From assembly GCA_026874595.1 (NCBI GenBank), contig CM049315.1, forward strand, positions 9,957,664 to 10,021,663: a stretch of 64,000 nt of DNA, written 5' to 3'. Origin of the DNA: Sipunculus nudus (Eukaryota; Annelida; Sipuncula; Golfingiida; Sipunculidae). Shown in pieces: positions 21,483 to 33,800 of this stretch (its first letter is position 1; every line of letters begins with the position of its first letter). Under the pieces are notes generated by a model. That model saw only the letters and a program-made list of their open reading frames with translations, made no database searches and had not been told where the DNA came from. The translations under genes were made by a program, and so were the position numbers.

Positions 21483-22194
21483 GCCTGTGAATTGTGAAGG
21501 ACCTTAGAATAGATTCAATTGTCGATTCTTTACCTTTTATTCAATTATTGATTCATGTTTTCCTTATTTAGTAAAATACAGTAAATTAAAAAAAGCTCTT
21601 CCCCATTTGTCGCCGCTTTATTTTGTTTCCATGCAAGCGGAGTGGTCCCACCAGCGAACGTTCAAAAGGGTCTAAAAAAAGTGCTCGGTGGTATAACTAA
21701 AGCGTATATATGTGTGTGTGTGTGTGAGGGTGTGTGTGTGTAAGGAATCAAACGATTACAAGTATGCATCGTGTTATCGTGTTATATTGATATATTTACA
21801 CACGCGTGTGAGGGTGAGTGGGGCTATATATATCTATTAATATATATTATATTATATTATTTAATATTATATTAAAATATATTATATTATATATTATGTT
21901 GTTATCTAAAATTTATTGAAGATATTTAAACCTTATAACCTTACATGATACAAGGAATTGAAGATTGCATACAATTCAATCAAATGTAAATTATATCTCA
22001 AGATCCATTGAATCTCCTGATAGTTTGGAAGACACAGTATCCGTTTTTACTGCATAACTTTCTTTATTTAGTATGCGGGAGATCTCATTCTCAGGCGAGA
22101 TTTCAGCAATGTTTACGATATATTCAATTACATGTGGTCCAATATTACTAATAATTAAAAGGAAAGCTGCCGCATGTTATGATAATGTGAACGC

Positions 22195-22354
22195 TCAAGT
22201 GAAGGGGAAAAGTTCAAGGCCGTGGTTTGAATCAGTGGCGGTTTCGGGAAGGGGACTCCGTTTGGGGGAATTTACGTACAAATTGTACATATATATAACA
22301 GTAAGTAGTAGATCACTTCGAGAACTCAGCAGGGGCGTTTCGGTGCAAGAGAAG
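22195..22354 (+). promoter_or_regulatory. HMMR: HMMR 5' flank with possible cell-cycle elements
   Basis: The sequence just upstream of the HMMR ATG. TTTGAA at 22226-22231 is a CHR-type hexamer, and GGTTTCGGGA at about 22240 is weakly E2F-like. Vertebrate HMMR is cell-cycle regulated, so such sites would be expected, but both motifs are short enough to occur by chance. Confidence 0.25.
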
Positions 22355-22400
22355 ATGTCATTCTCGAAGGCAAAGACTAAGCGGTTCAACGAAGTTGAAA
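22355..22400 (+). CDS. HMMR: HMMR exon 1 (start)
   Basis: Encodes [15 protein letters not shown], aligned with human MSFPKAPLKRFND. Donor GTAAGT. The frame is open upstream to an ATG at 22073, but those residues match nothing in the family, so 22355 is chosen by homology. Confidence 0.92.
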
Positions 22401-25400
22401 GTAAGTTTTGTCAGATTGTGGAGTCTGGTTTCATCAGGACAAAAGATGCTATTCTGTTCACTGATTAATCTTGTTCTATCAGTTCACACTCACAGTATAT
22501 TCCAATTACCAGTCGCTGCATATGTGTTGGCGGATGGTAAGGCCTGGTTGCATCATTGTAACCTGTGCATTTGAAAGAAAAGAAATGCAAGTCGCCGAAC
22601 CGAGATGCAGACAAAATTCAAAATGTTAATAATTTTAGCTGAATACTTAAGTTAACCTCCTGCATTTTTTAAATGTATTTGTTATATTAAATTTAAAATC
22701 CTAAGATATCATAATTTTAATGAAAAGGGGGAAATAGTAAGACTAATATTTCAAATACACATTACATGCTAATAAAAAGGCCAATGAAAAAAAACTTTTC
22801 TTTTAAAAATCACAATTAGCACAAAATTGTGCATGTTTTTTTTATTGGCAGAACTATAGAAACTGGGCTTCAGCCTACTGCCGGTAAAACGGGTGTCGCA
22901 TAATAAATTGTTTCCTGGGAAAGGCCGATACATATCATTTTCCTCAGAATTCCCGTATTTAATTTTGCTCATAGCTGGAGTTTATTATATTAGAGGAGGA
23001 GGGGTCCGGGGAACCTTGGTTCCCCGTCTGAACGGGGGTGTGGGGGCGGAGCCCCCACCTAAAGCTTAATTTTCCTGTTAAAATAGTAAATGGTTTCCCA
23101 TTTTCGCGATAGATGCCTCTTCAATCGCAGATATAAATGAACAAAACTTGCTCCTGCTGGTGTCTAGTCTTCACGGCTCACTTAGTAGCGTGTAGGGCTC
23201 CTAGTCCAGAGATCGTAGGTTTGATTCCCGATTCAGGCGACTTCTGATGCTTAGTAGTTGTTTATGTTAGAAGAGTTGAGTTTAGGGACATCTACAGGGA
23301 AAAGTAGGAGTTAAAATAGGGAATGAGAGGTGACAATTTTATTTATATGTTCCTCAATACAAGCGAAGCCCGCGTTCTATAGTGGCTCCTTTTTATTGAT
23401 ATTTCTGTACCATTTTTATTCAGGTATGCATATTTTGGTAATTTGGAAAAAAATATTAATAAAGAATCAATTAAGTACTTATCAAAACTATGGATATATA
23501 TATTTTTTAATTTTTTATTATAATGTATATTCAAATTTAATCAACAGCTAGGGTACTCATATTTTTAAGATACAATCAAGGGAATATTTTATTAATATAT
23601 TTTCAAAAATATCAATTTCAAGAATGTTATAATGTTGGTGAGATATACTGAAACAACATTAACATTACAAATGTATATTAAAAATTGGTTGTGTATGAAG
23701 ATGATATTTAATGAAATAAACTTAAATTAATATTATTATTGATCAAGTGGACCACATAGTGGTTGAGAATTTTGTAAGATTATTAGTTTCCTGTGCAGAT
23801 TTTTAAACCCTTCTGCTAAATTTTAGTTCCCATTTTGATATTATTTACCTTCAATATTTCCATTCAGTTCAAAAGCTCTATATTGCAAGGATTTGAATTA
23901 AAAAACCTGATATTTTCTTAATCATATGAATGTAATTGAATTTTGAAGGTCCCACTAAAAATTGAACACAATTAACTAGAGAGATTATTTAAATGTTTTA
24001 TTAATTTTTTTTTACACGATTAACAGTTTGGCACATTTATTGCCTTTCACCATGGTGCTTTTTAGGACACACAGAATTAGTGAAAAATATGCCTGAGTTA
24101 TTTATAATTTATTATATTGTTGCAATTATTTTTTTCTTACCTTACCTACCAGTAGTGGTGGGAGTCGGTTCCTTTTTCATAATCGATCATTGGTTTGGGC
24201 AAACCGATCGATGATCGATTATTAATCGGTTCGGACAAATATAAAGAAATATGCAATTATCTGTGAAACAGTACTCTCTTAACCCAGCCCGTATGTCTTA
24301 GTAATTCTACCTTATGAAAAGAAGTTTTTGCCTTTTTATATTTTCCTATTATAACTAAGATATGCTATTCAAAGTTTCATTTTAAGTAATTTTAATAATC
24401 AAGAATTAAACCACAGTCCAGGACATCTACTTGCTGGCCCTCATGAATACTCCCCCGTATCATTTTAACTTCACCACCAGCAAGGACTTTCCTTTTATAA
24501 CAGTTATGAAGACTGCCAACATGCATACTGGTTTCACAGGCCCACCAGGAAAATGACAGGCCTATATAATTTTTGGTAAAATTTTAAAAAAGTAATTGAA
24601 AGCTAAATATATAATTACTCATGTGGCAGCGGTACCTGGCATCAGTTGAAGAGATTATTCAAAGAGAATCTTGCAAAATTGGCATAGACCTGGAGAATTA
24701 TGGAGCATTTTAACACCATATCGCCCATATTTTGCAATGAACATCTCGTTAGAAAACTCTCCGCTAATTCTGCAGCTCCCTGCCAGTTCACAGAGGTTTA
24801 ATAAGTCCTCCGTTCCCTCATCTACCGTGTCATACTCAGTAAGATACGAAGGTTATTTGGGAACACAGAGTCATTAAAGGAAGTGTGGAATGTTGTAAAA
24901 AAAGGAAGAATAATTTTTGCGTATAACATAAACACATTCTGGTAAAACAATCATGAGTATGATGTAATCAATAGTTGCCTTTGGTAATCGAGCCCTTGAA
25001 AGTGGCAGCAGACTGACTGACTTTCGAAAAAACTCGAAGATCGACCCACCACTACGTACCAGTATATTTGCTGCATGGCATCATAATGTAAAATAATTTT
25101 TTCATTCTTCTATAGATAGGAAATCAATATCTTTCATGTTACAAATTAATATGTTGATGTAAAACACACATATTTTTAAAAACTAATGCCAAAGTTTGCC
25201 TGTCGCATTAAGGATCAGATTAACCTATTACCTAATTAAATATTGTAAAGTGTTAAAGTTGTATGATTTCAAAACTCCTATTTCACATTTCTTTGGTCAA
25301 GGGTTAATCTGTTAAATATACATCTGTAAAACAATTCACACCGGAATCAAATTTAGTTTGTCATGGGTGTTATTTGAATCACTGAACCATCCACAAAATT

Positions 25401-28400
25401 TCATCAACTTTTATTCATAATTGTAAGTGTACATTTTCTGACAGGCTGACTAACAAATGAAGGGTTATGTTCAATACCTTGCTACCTTGCAGGGGCATAA
25501 AAATAGGCTTTATGCACATTATTTCTCCAGGTAATGCATTTATTGCATTTGTGCTGCCATCTGTTGATAAATCAAACAACTTTATATTTTCAAGCAAGCA
25601 GTTAGTGAAGTCCTGAATCATTGATTATAACCTTTTATTGCTGGTTATTTCAGCCTGTGCACCACCTGTTGGTGCCTACAACCCAAAAGTGAAGGAAGAG
25701 GCTCCAGCTGCCACCATATCCAAATCAACCCGCTTTGATGGAAAGAAAGGTTTGTCATTTTTATATCATGCTGCCTTGTTTGGTATAAGATCTTAGCAAA
25801 ATTTAACTTTAATATTATGGTGAAATGTATGTATGTATGTATGTGTGTGTATATATATATATATAAAAAGAATAATAGGTCCTTAAAATGATTGTGTATT
25901 TACAAGTATAAAAAGATACTTGAAAAATCAGCACCGTTCACTGTTATTTATTAAAAAGAATCAGATCTTTTATGTGTTTAAATGTAAAGTAAATTAGTGT
26001 TCTTGTCACTTTATTCTTATCATTACATTGGTTAAATTGTTATGAACTACTCGGATAGTTAAGATACAGTACTCTAGGGGTCAGGGCTCTGGTCAGTACA
26101 CACAATAGAAAGTTGAAGAATACTGTGGTTGGCTTTAAATTTACCAAACTGAAATTTTCGCAATTTCTCAATTATTGAATGTTTTGTGGGGATTTAATTC
26201 TCGTGATTGCAACAGAACCTATAAATTCTAAGTACAGCAGTATTTATATTGATTTTAAATTTAGAATTAATCTTTCAATATCTAAATTTATTTCTGGTTC
26301 TGGTTCATATACACCCGTGTGATTACTGGATGTTTTACAGTTTGCTTGTATGCATTGGCCAGTTTCAATTCCATGCACAGATTAGGTTGCTGATTAAATT
26401 GGTTCCAGAGGTATGATAACGAATCTTTATGTTCAGATGCTTCATCCACTCTTGTTCATCTTAGTTGATGGGGCATATTATTCTAGAGGATTTCATATTC
26501 ATGACTATGTCACATTTGCGAATATTGTGAAGTTAAAATTCTTGTGAATTACAAGGCAACCACGGTATCGATGATCTCATCATATGAACCTGTATTAATA
26601 CTTTGAGGATATTTCTCTGACCGTCTGATTTAATTTTATGTCTAATATTAAATGTTTTCCCTAATAAATAGAAACCAGATCAATTTCAGACCAGTGAGGC
26701 TGGGGTTTTGCATTGTGCATCCCAGTTTTAAACCTTCAGGACCCCACTCTCAATGGCCTGAACATTTCTTTGTGCTTTGCCATACAACTGTTGTACAAAC
26801 CCAGCAAATCCTGCTACAGCAAGCAGAGGTCAGGTGTAATGAGTTGTAGAACAAATGTATCCCGTAACCACTGCATAAGAAGTGGTTTAAATTATTTCGA
26901 TAGAGCAACACATGGAAATATATTCATTCCATCCTTTTCAGGCCTGCCAAATCACTCTTTTCTTTTGAGGATTTCCTGAAAATGATGCTAATTACTCTTT
27001 TTTTTTTTTCACTCTTGTATTCAGCAACTCTCCCCCTTTTTAGCTCAGCTGACTATAAGTTATCTGAGCTATAGTCGTGGTCCATTGTCCGTCGTCCGTC
27101 CGTAAGACTGGCACGTTTCGACACCGTTGGACCTACGAATCTGAAATTTGGCATACAGTTAGATGTCCCCAAAATCTCCTACCATGCCGAAAATTGGGTC
27201 TATAGGACTTCGTTCCTTCGAGATATTAAGGAAAAACCTCAATTTTTTATTAGAAATCTATTTTCACACTTCAGGACTGCCTAATATCAAAACCACTCAT
27301 CTGGTTTTCTTCATATTTACCATAAATATTCCTCTATATAGTTCCTATGTACATGCCAGATATTAAGTCAGTATTATATAATTTAAAAAAGTTTGGGCCC
27401 AAACATAATGGACTTTGTAAAAAAATCAGGAAGATATTTGGTCACTTTAGACCAAAAGTGTTAAAGGTAGGGACTTTTTTCCAGTAATACAACTTTAATT
27501 AATCAAAATTTAATTGTATACCAAAATTTAGATCAAAATATGTTAAATTTTTTTTAAATATTGGCAAAAATATAAAATTGGTACCTTAAATTTTGTCCAA
27601 CTTTGGCCATGGCACGTTTTTTTCCTGTAAGTACTGTGGATTTAATTTTCACAGCATGTATACATAAGGATTTAATCTGTTAAAATCTGAAATTTGAAAA
27701 TAAAAGCTGCAAAATTAGGCTAGTGATTGAATTTTTTTGGAGGCTCTTGTTGTATTCCCTTACATTGTCAAGCAGTCCACTTTGATGACTGTAGGTCATT
27801 CAGTGCACATCTCTATGCTCCCCAGGCTGTTGGCATAATTTTAGATGTCCCCAAAATCTCCTACCATACCGAAAATTGGGTCATTAGGACTTCGTTCCTT
27901 TGAGATATTAAGGAAAAAAACTCAGTTTTCCATAAAAAAAGCTGTTGTTACACTTACAGGCTGCCTAATATCAAAACCACTGATCTGTTTTTTGATCATA
28001 TTTAGTATTCACATTCTTTCATACATTTTCTCTGAACATACCAAAAATTAGGTCAGTATTGGGTATTATTTTGAAGTTATGGGCCAAAACATAATGCAAT
28101 TTTTTTTTAAATCAGGAAATATATTTACTCACCTAACATGAGAATTGCTGAACCTAGAGACTTTTTTTTCAGGAATATAGCTTTATTTAATCAAGATTCA
28201 GTTGTTTACCCAAAATTAAATCTGAATTTTGCAAATTTTTCAAGTTATTAGCATAAATAAAAAATCAATACCTTAAATTTTGTCCAACTTTGGCACTGTT
28301 GATTTAATTTTCACAGCATATATACATAAGGATTTAATCTTTTAAAATCTGAAATTTCAAAGAAATTGATTGGAAAGAATAGCTTTTATTCATGTTTTCA

Positions 28401-30846
28401 TACACCATGTCAAGTATTGTTTACATCTAGCCCACCTAGTAGTACAGCCTTCACTTGCATTATGTAACCCACCCCAGGCAGCTTGCCTTGGGTCAGCCTG
28501 GCCACTACCAGCAGGCTTCCCCTCTGCCCTGCACTCCCCCCCCCCCCCCCAGATGGTTCATAAACTAGATGAATGTTATTATTTTCTGTATTTGATTCAT
28601 TCTTATTCTAGGCTATGCTACATTTTAGATTTTGTATTGTACCACCAGGGTTACAATGATTAAAGTGTACATTTAATTGTGTCCACAAAGTGGTGTATTG
28701 CTATGAAAGTGTGGATGTTCATCAGATAAGTAATTATTAATTCCAGTAAAAAAATTAAAACTGGGACAGTAATTAGGGGCACTTTCACACCAAAGGTTGG
28801 ATATGAAAAATTGTTAAACAATGGTTCACAGGTAAGTTTTGTGGCTGAAAATATGATACATATTATCATATTTGTAAAGGCCACACCAGACTCTATAAAC
28901 ACAGAAAATTTTATAACTCTAAGCCAATTTTTAAGAAGTTCTGGCCATTTAAGTGTAATTTTCATCAAATTTTTTAGTCTCACTCACAAAAATGGAAAAA
29001 TTTAATGTAAATATGACTGAAATTTGTTTACCAGAACAGAAATATTCTAATCACAGCACATGCTGTAACATGTAAACAACAAGTGCTCTAAGTTTCATGA
29101 CTTTCATAGTGGTGGTTTGAATTATCCAATCAATATCCTTCTGTATTATAATTGGTTAAAAAATTTTGCTGGGACCTGTCCTCTCCAGTACATTGCATCC
29201 TCACAAGAAATGTAATTCTCATGTCACAAAACAAAATCCTGCTTTTAACAGCCAGTATTATATCTAATCATGTTTTGGTAACTAAGGGCTGGGTATGCGT
29301 GTCCTGACCAGGATGATCTGGCACTTGTATACCTGGTATATGCCTGTTAAAAAAATTGTCCTCTCCAGTACATACAGATAAAATTCACTTTAATGTAGAA
29401 ATTAAAAGCCTAGTTTAGTTTATATGTAACAGGTAGCTAGGAAGATAAATTCCCTGGTGTTTGCATTGCAACCCATCTAATATTTTGTGGCCAGTTTAGC
29501 AATGAGTGTGTCTGTTAAAATGTCCTCTCCAGTACAATCATTTTTAACATGAGGCAGGCTAGAGGAATACTTCTCCAAGTAAGCTTAATATTTACTTAAA
29601 GTTTGTCCTAGTGATAAATATAAATAGACTGACTGGTTTAGGGAAATAGTTTGGCTCATTTTATATATAAATTAGCATGTAACTCCATTCATTGTCATAC
29701 CAATGTTTAGAATGATAAATCTTCATTGATGAATTCATGATAAAGCCTTTCTTGTTTATGTTCCTTCTTTGTACAGCAGTAAGAACCACACAAAAAGCAT
29801 ACCTGCAATAACTGCATGTAAATTGTGACAGTAGCAAACTTTAATTTTGTGTTACTTAAATGTACTGGAGAGGACATTTTTTTTAACACAGGATAAAAGT
29901 GTCAAATGTACAACCCTACAGTCTTTCAGATTTGCATGGAAGTTCTTGAAGCTTTCAATCACTGTTGATACCTAACCTGCTTACTTTTGATTTTAATAAA
30001 TACCATGTAGTTTACTACATAGACCCCTTCATCTTATACTTTGGGTATTATAAAAAAATGTGTAATTGTATCTGTTTTTAACCAGAACCACATACATGAT
30101 AAGATTCTTTACCAAATCAGACCGGTAGAAATAGTCGAACAGCCCTAATTTTCATTTTTACCAAAATCTAACATTTCATTATCTGGATCATTCACTCTTG
30201 TCATGACACATATTTTATGTAACTGTGCCACATTGATGATTGCTGACGAATCAACCAAAATTGTTTTAGACAAAGATAATTCTTATGAAAATACCAGTGC
30301 TTTCTGTTCCCTTGCCATCTCACCAGCTATGAATCATTACTTCATGAGAGCAACTAAAATCAAATTTGCCAATACTTTTGCCTCAAGAAAAAGTCAACAA
30401 CTTGTGAAACCAAAGAGTTTGGTAAAACAGCTTTTGAAACTATGGTCTCCCAATTTGCTGGTACACATTTTAAATGACACAGTTATCAGTGTTGGGGCTG
30501 GGGGTGGTGAGGGTGAAGGCATCATGTGAACTTGGTCTTTGACAACAGGCTTTTCTTTTTCCATCCATTTTACCAAGTCTCATAGCAAAGTCTGTGAAAA
30601 CAATGATATCAACATTGTCTTCTTGCAAAAGCTTAATTTTCTGGTTCCAGTTAATCTAAGTCTCAGAAAAGTTGTTTTTATATTTTAAATTCAAATACAA
30701 CGGTAATATCCTCACAAGTAAAAAGCCAAAAGCAACTGAAATGTCATTTCCACAACTGTTGTGTCACAATGTAAAATACTACTAGCAGGACCCATATCTG
30801 TAGTTATCACATAATACAAAAATGTATGTCCCAAATTTTGAATAAA

Positions 30847-30895
<49 letters not shown>

Positions 30896-33800
30896 ATATT
30901 TTCCCCAGGTCTACAATAAACATTTTGTTTATATTACATTCAGGTGAGCTATGTTGTCTATGAACCAATTGTTTAATGTTTGCTGTAAAATAAGTTGATA
31001 GATGTTAATATTCAAAGTAAATGTGTTGGAAATAAAGCATGAGTGCAAAAAAACAAATTATATTTGCATTATAGATTGTGAACAAAACTGCTTCTGAATA
31101 AAATTATGTGAAATATTTCATTTTCAAGTTGACTGTTTCTCAAAATTATTGTTAAAAATATGTTGTCTGGTGTATATATTTTTCAACAAAACAAAAGGTG
31201 AAAGCCATTCAATATTTATAATCTCGCTTTAAGTGTCTTTTTATATCATGGAGTAATAATTGACTTACATTATACTTAATAACTGATACTTGGGTATGTC
31301 TGTTTTGTGCTCCTTTAACCATAAGCTCCGAATAGTTGCAGATAAACTTGCCTTTGGAAAATTAGGTGGACACTGATTCATTTTATGTTCAAGAGGTCTA
31401 TGAACAATACAAGAGAGAGAGGGAACAAAAACAATCCTATTGAATTCTTCCACAGTGCATGTTAAAACAATGTCCTCTCCAGTACAAATGTTGGTAAGAA
31501 CCGTTATCATATAAATCAAGTGACCACAGACTAAGGCATCAACATATTTCCTGATTTCTTGAACTCTGTACAGCTGAACAACTTACCTCACCATTTCTGT
31601 TACTAATTGACCAGAGCAGTGTCAGATTAAAGACTGAGAGCATACTTCATTTAATCATAATTAAAATGCATTGTTAAATTTTTATAAAAATATGAAAATT
31701 TCATAAGATAAACAAATGTGATTGCAGATTTTTTTACCATGCACTTAGGGCATGATCAAATACATCAGATAAAGACATTAGAACAGACCAATGAGCAAAA
31801 ATTTAAATTATGTAGAGCTGTGAAGAGAAAAAGATTATTGTAAAAATATGGGATGTTTGAATTACTGAATTCAATGGAACTTTTATTAGTTCACAGGTAA
31901 AATGGTATACTAAACAGTTTCCTTTAGCTAAGATACATACCTTTTCCGGGGTAAACTTAATTTTGCTCTGTTAGGTATTGTTTTTACTCCCAAGTGAGAC
32001 TAATCACTCAACCTTTTGTGTAAAAGTGCCCTTAGCACAATGATATTGTTTGTCCCTCATTCAACCAACAGTGTGTATACTTTATTTTAAAAGATGTTTT
32101 ATTTTATCAAATTTACTTTTATTTTATTTTGGTGAATAAAATTAAGCATGTACTGAAAACTCCAATGTGCAATACTTTTTAATAGTGATCCAAGGAATAT
32201 TCTTGTAGATGCCATGTTGTGGCATTATTTTCTTTTAAATTCAGTTTAAACATTTATGATTTAAAAATAATAAAATATACGTGTATGCATAAAATGACCC
32301 AATATGAGCTTCACTCTGGATATATAATGATTGCAACTTTTGCAACAATTCTAATATTTTAACTTATATTTTCAGGTTTTTTTATTAAAAATTTATAAAA
32401 CCTGTAAATAAAAAAAATGATTCAGATAAAAACTTATTAATGGAAAAAGTGGATATGCTTAACAAAATAGGATTATATGTAAACTTAAATGCATTATTCC
32501 CTTGAAAGTGAAATAAAGGTATTAGTCCATTCTGTCCACTTGCCTGTCCATCTGTAAATTTTCATATGCATCACAGTATCTCAAAATTTTACTGTTTTTC
32601 TCCGATAGTCTTGTCAGAGTATTAGTTTGCAATCATATATTTAGAACTTTACTATAACCAAGTAGGAGGGCCCCTTTTCTCTTAGCTTTTCATATTTTTA
32701 TATAAATGAAAAACATTACAATAGAATATTTCTACATCCACCTTCGTGCTGCCCTCACTTTTCCCTTCTCCGAACCCCATCCTAAAGTCAGCCTCAGTAA
32801 GCAAGAACAAGATGAATCAGATATATTCATACTTTAATATTTTGTATAACTATTTGTCCATAGGTACCTATGTACATGCCAGAAATTATGTCAATATTGT
32901 GTAATATGTAGACATAGTGGGCATCACAATAATGTACCTTGTCAAGACTAAAGAGATATTGTGTCATACAGTCACAAATTCATAAATCACTTCATCAGCA
33001 TAGTTAATCATAACATCATATCTGTCATATTGAAAGCTTGCAGACTACCATACACTTTAGATCCTTCAACAAATAGCCTTATCATCATTCTACTACTGCT
33101 TATTACTGCTGTCATTGCATTCATATTTGCTCAAATATATCACAATTTTCAACCCCTCCTAAATAAATAAAAAATAAACAACTATATTTGACTCTATTAA
33201 TCCATCAGTCAGGTAATTTCATTTATCATTTACTCACATATTACATTACATTCCTTTATAATAGCCCAACATGTCCATGATATTCATAAGCTTTATCGAC
33301 TCGATATAGTATCACAGTGGAGAAACATTTATAGTCCAATCACGATCAGCTGAGCGCCGTGACCCATGGGTCCCTTGTTTTCCTCTTTTTTTCATGAACA
33401 AATTCTGATAATTACTATTTTTCTCCTGCTTTAACAGTCCAGTTAGGACAAGAATGGGACATTTTGCAATTTTTATGTGTGTAAAAGTCTAGCATATGTT
33501 ACAACATGTGGAAAATGCCCTTATCTTCAAGCACGGGGATGTGCGCCATGTATATTTCTGACTTTGGGAACAATAAGCATTGGTATATGTATAAAAATGT
33601 GGCTTGAAAAGCTCATCTTCATTCAGTCTGAGATAAAAAATGGGGAATTGACTCTAATTTTACTCTTCTTTCATTCTTATTTAAAAGAAGTCTATTCTTT
33701 TTTTTCGGAGCACTTACTCTTCTTTTCGGTCGTTCATCTTTTGCAGGCCTGCTTTTATGTTACTTGTTAGTTACTAATTGTTTTTTTTTTAACAGAGGAC

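Larger units (their letters stand above)
22401..25653. other. HMMR intron 1
   Basis: Holds MITE copy C (22848-23389) and a non-autonomous hAT element (24153-25054). The remaining AT-rich stretches (22401-22838, 23400-24140, 25063-25653) show nothing recognisable. Confidence 0.65.
27041..33380. repeat. GTCCGTCC-headed 3.1-kb repeat, copy 1 (interrupted)
   Basis: Starts TAGCTCAGCTGACTATAAGT, then GTCCGTCGTCCGTCCG, and ends CAGCTGAGCGCCGTGACCC followed by ATGGGTCCCTTGTTT. Both ends carry CTCAGCTGA/TCAGCTGAG, and the tail holds the palindrome GACCCATGGGTC. It is collinear with 40741-43849 except for the element at 28777-32031. The 5' half contains two diverged copies of a ~685-bp unit (TTAGATGTCCCCAAAATCTC at about 27150 and 27840). 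No conserved protein is visible. Confidence 0.85.
25750..33795. other. HMMR intron 2
   Basis: An 8-kb intron made largely of mobile sequence: a TA MITE (26123-26565), the 3.1-kb repeat copy 1 (27041-33380) and the nested 3255-bp element. The stretch 26570-27035 and the last 400 bases show nothing recognisable. A GTAT/TG/TA microsatellite is at 25828-25864. Confidence 0.7.

Noticed and set aside
22073-22354. An alternative, earlier HMMR start at 22073.
   Set aside because: It would add 94 residues with no resemblance to any HMMR; the residues starting at 22355 match the conserved MSF-K-xx-KRFN start.
24671-24877. A 68-codon frame inside the hAT-type element with [10 protein letters not shown], briefly considered a remnant of the hAT dimerisation motif (IPASS).
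   Set aside because: The surrounding residues do not follow the hAT pattern (no SERxFS), so the resemblance is too short to support a transposase remnant.
30203-30529. A 108-codon frame inside the 3255-bp element as a possible transposase fragment.
   Set aside because: No recognisable catalytic or DNA-binding motif, and the frame ends in low-complexity Gly/Glu; treated as non-coding.
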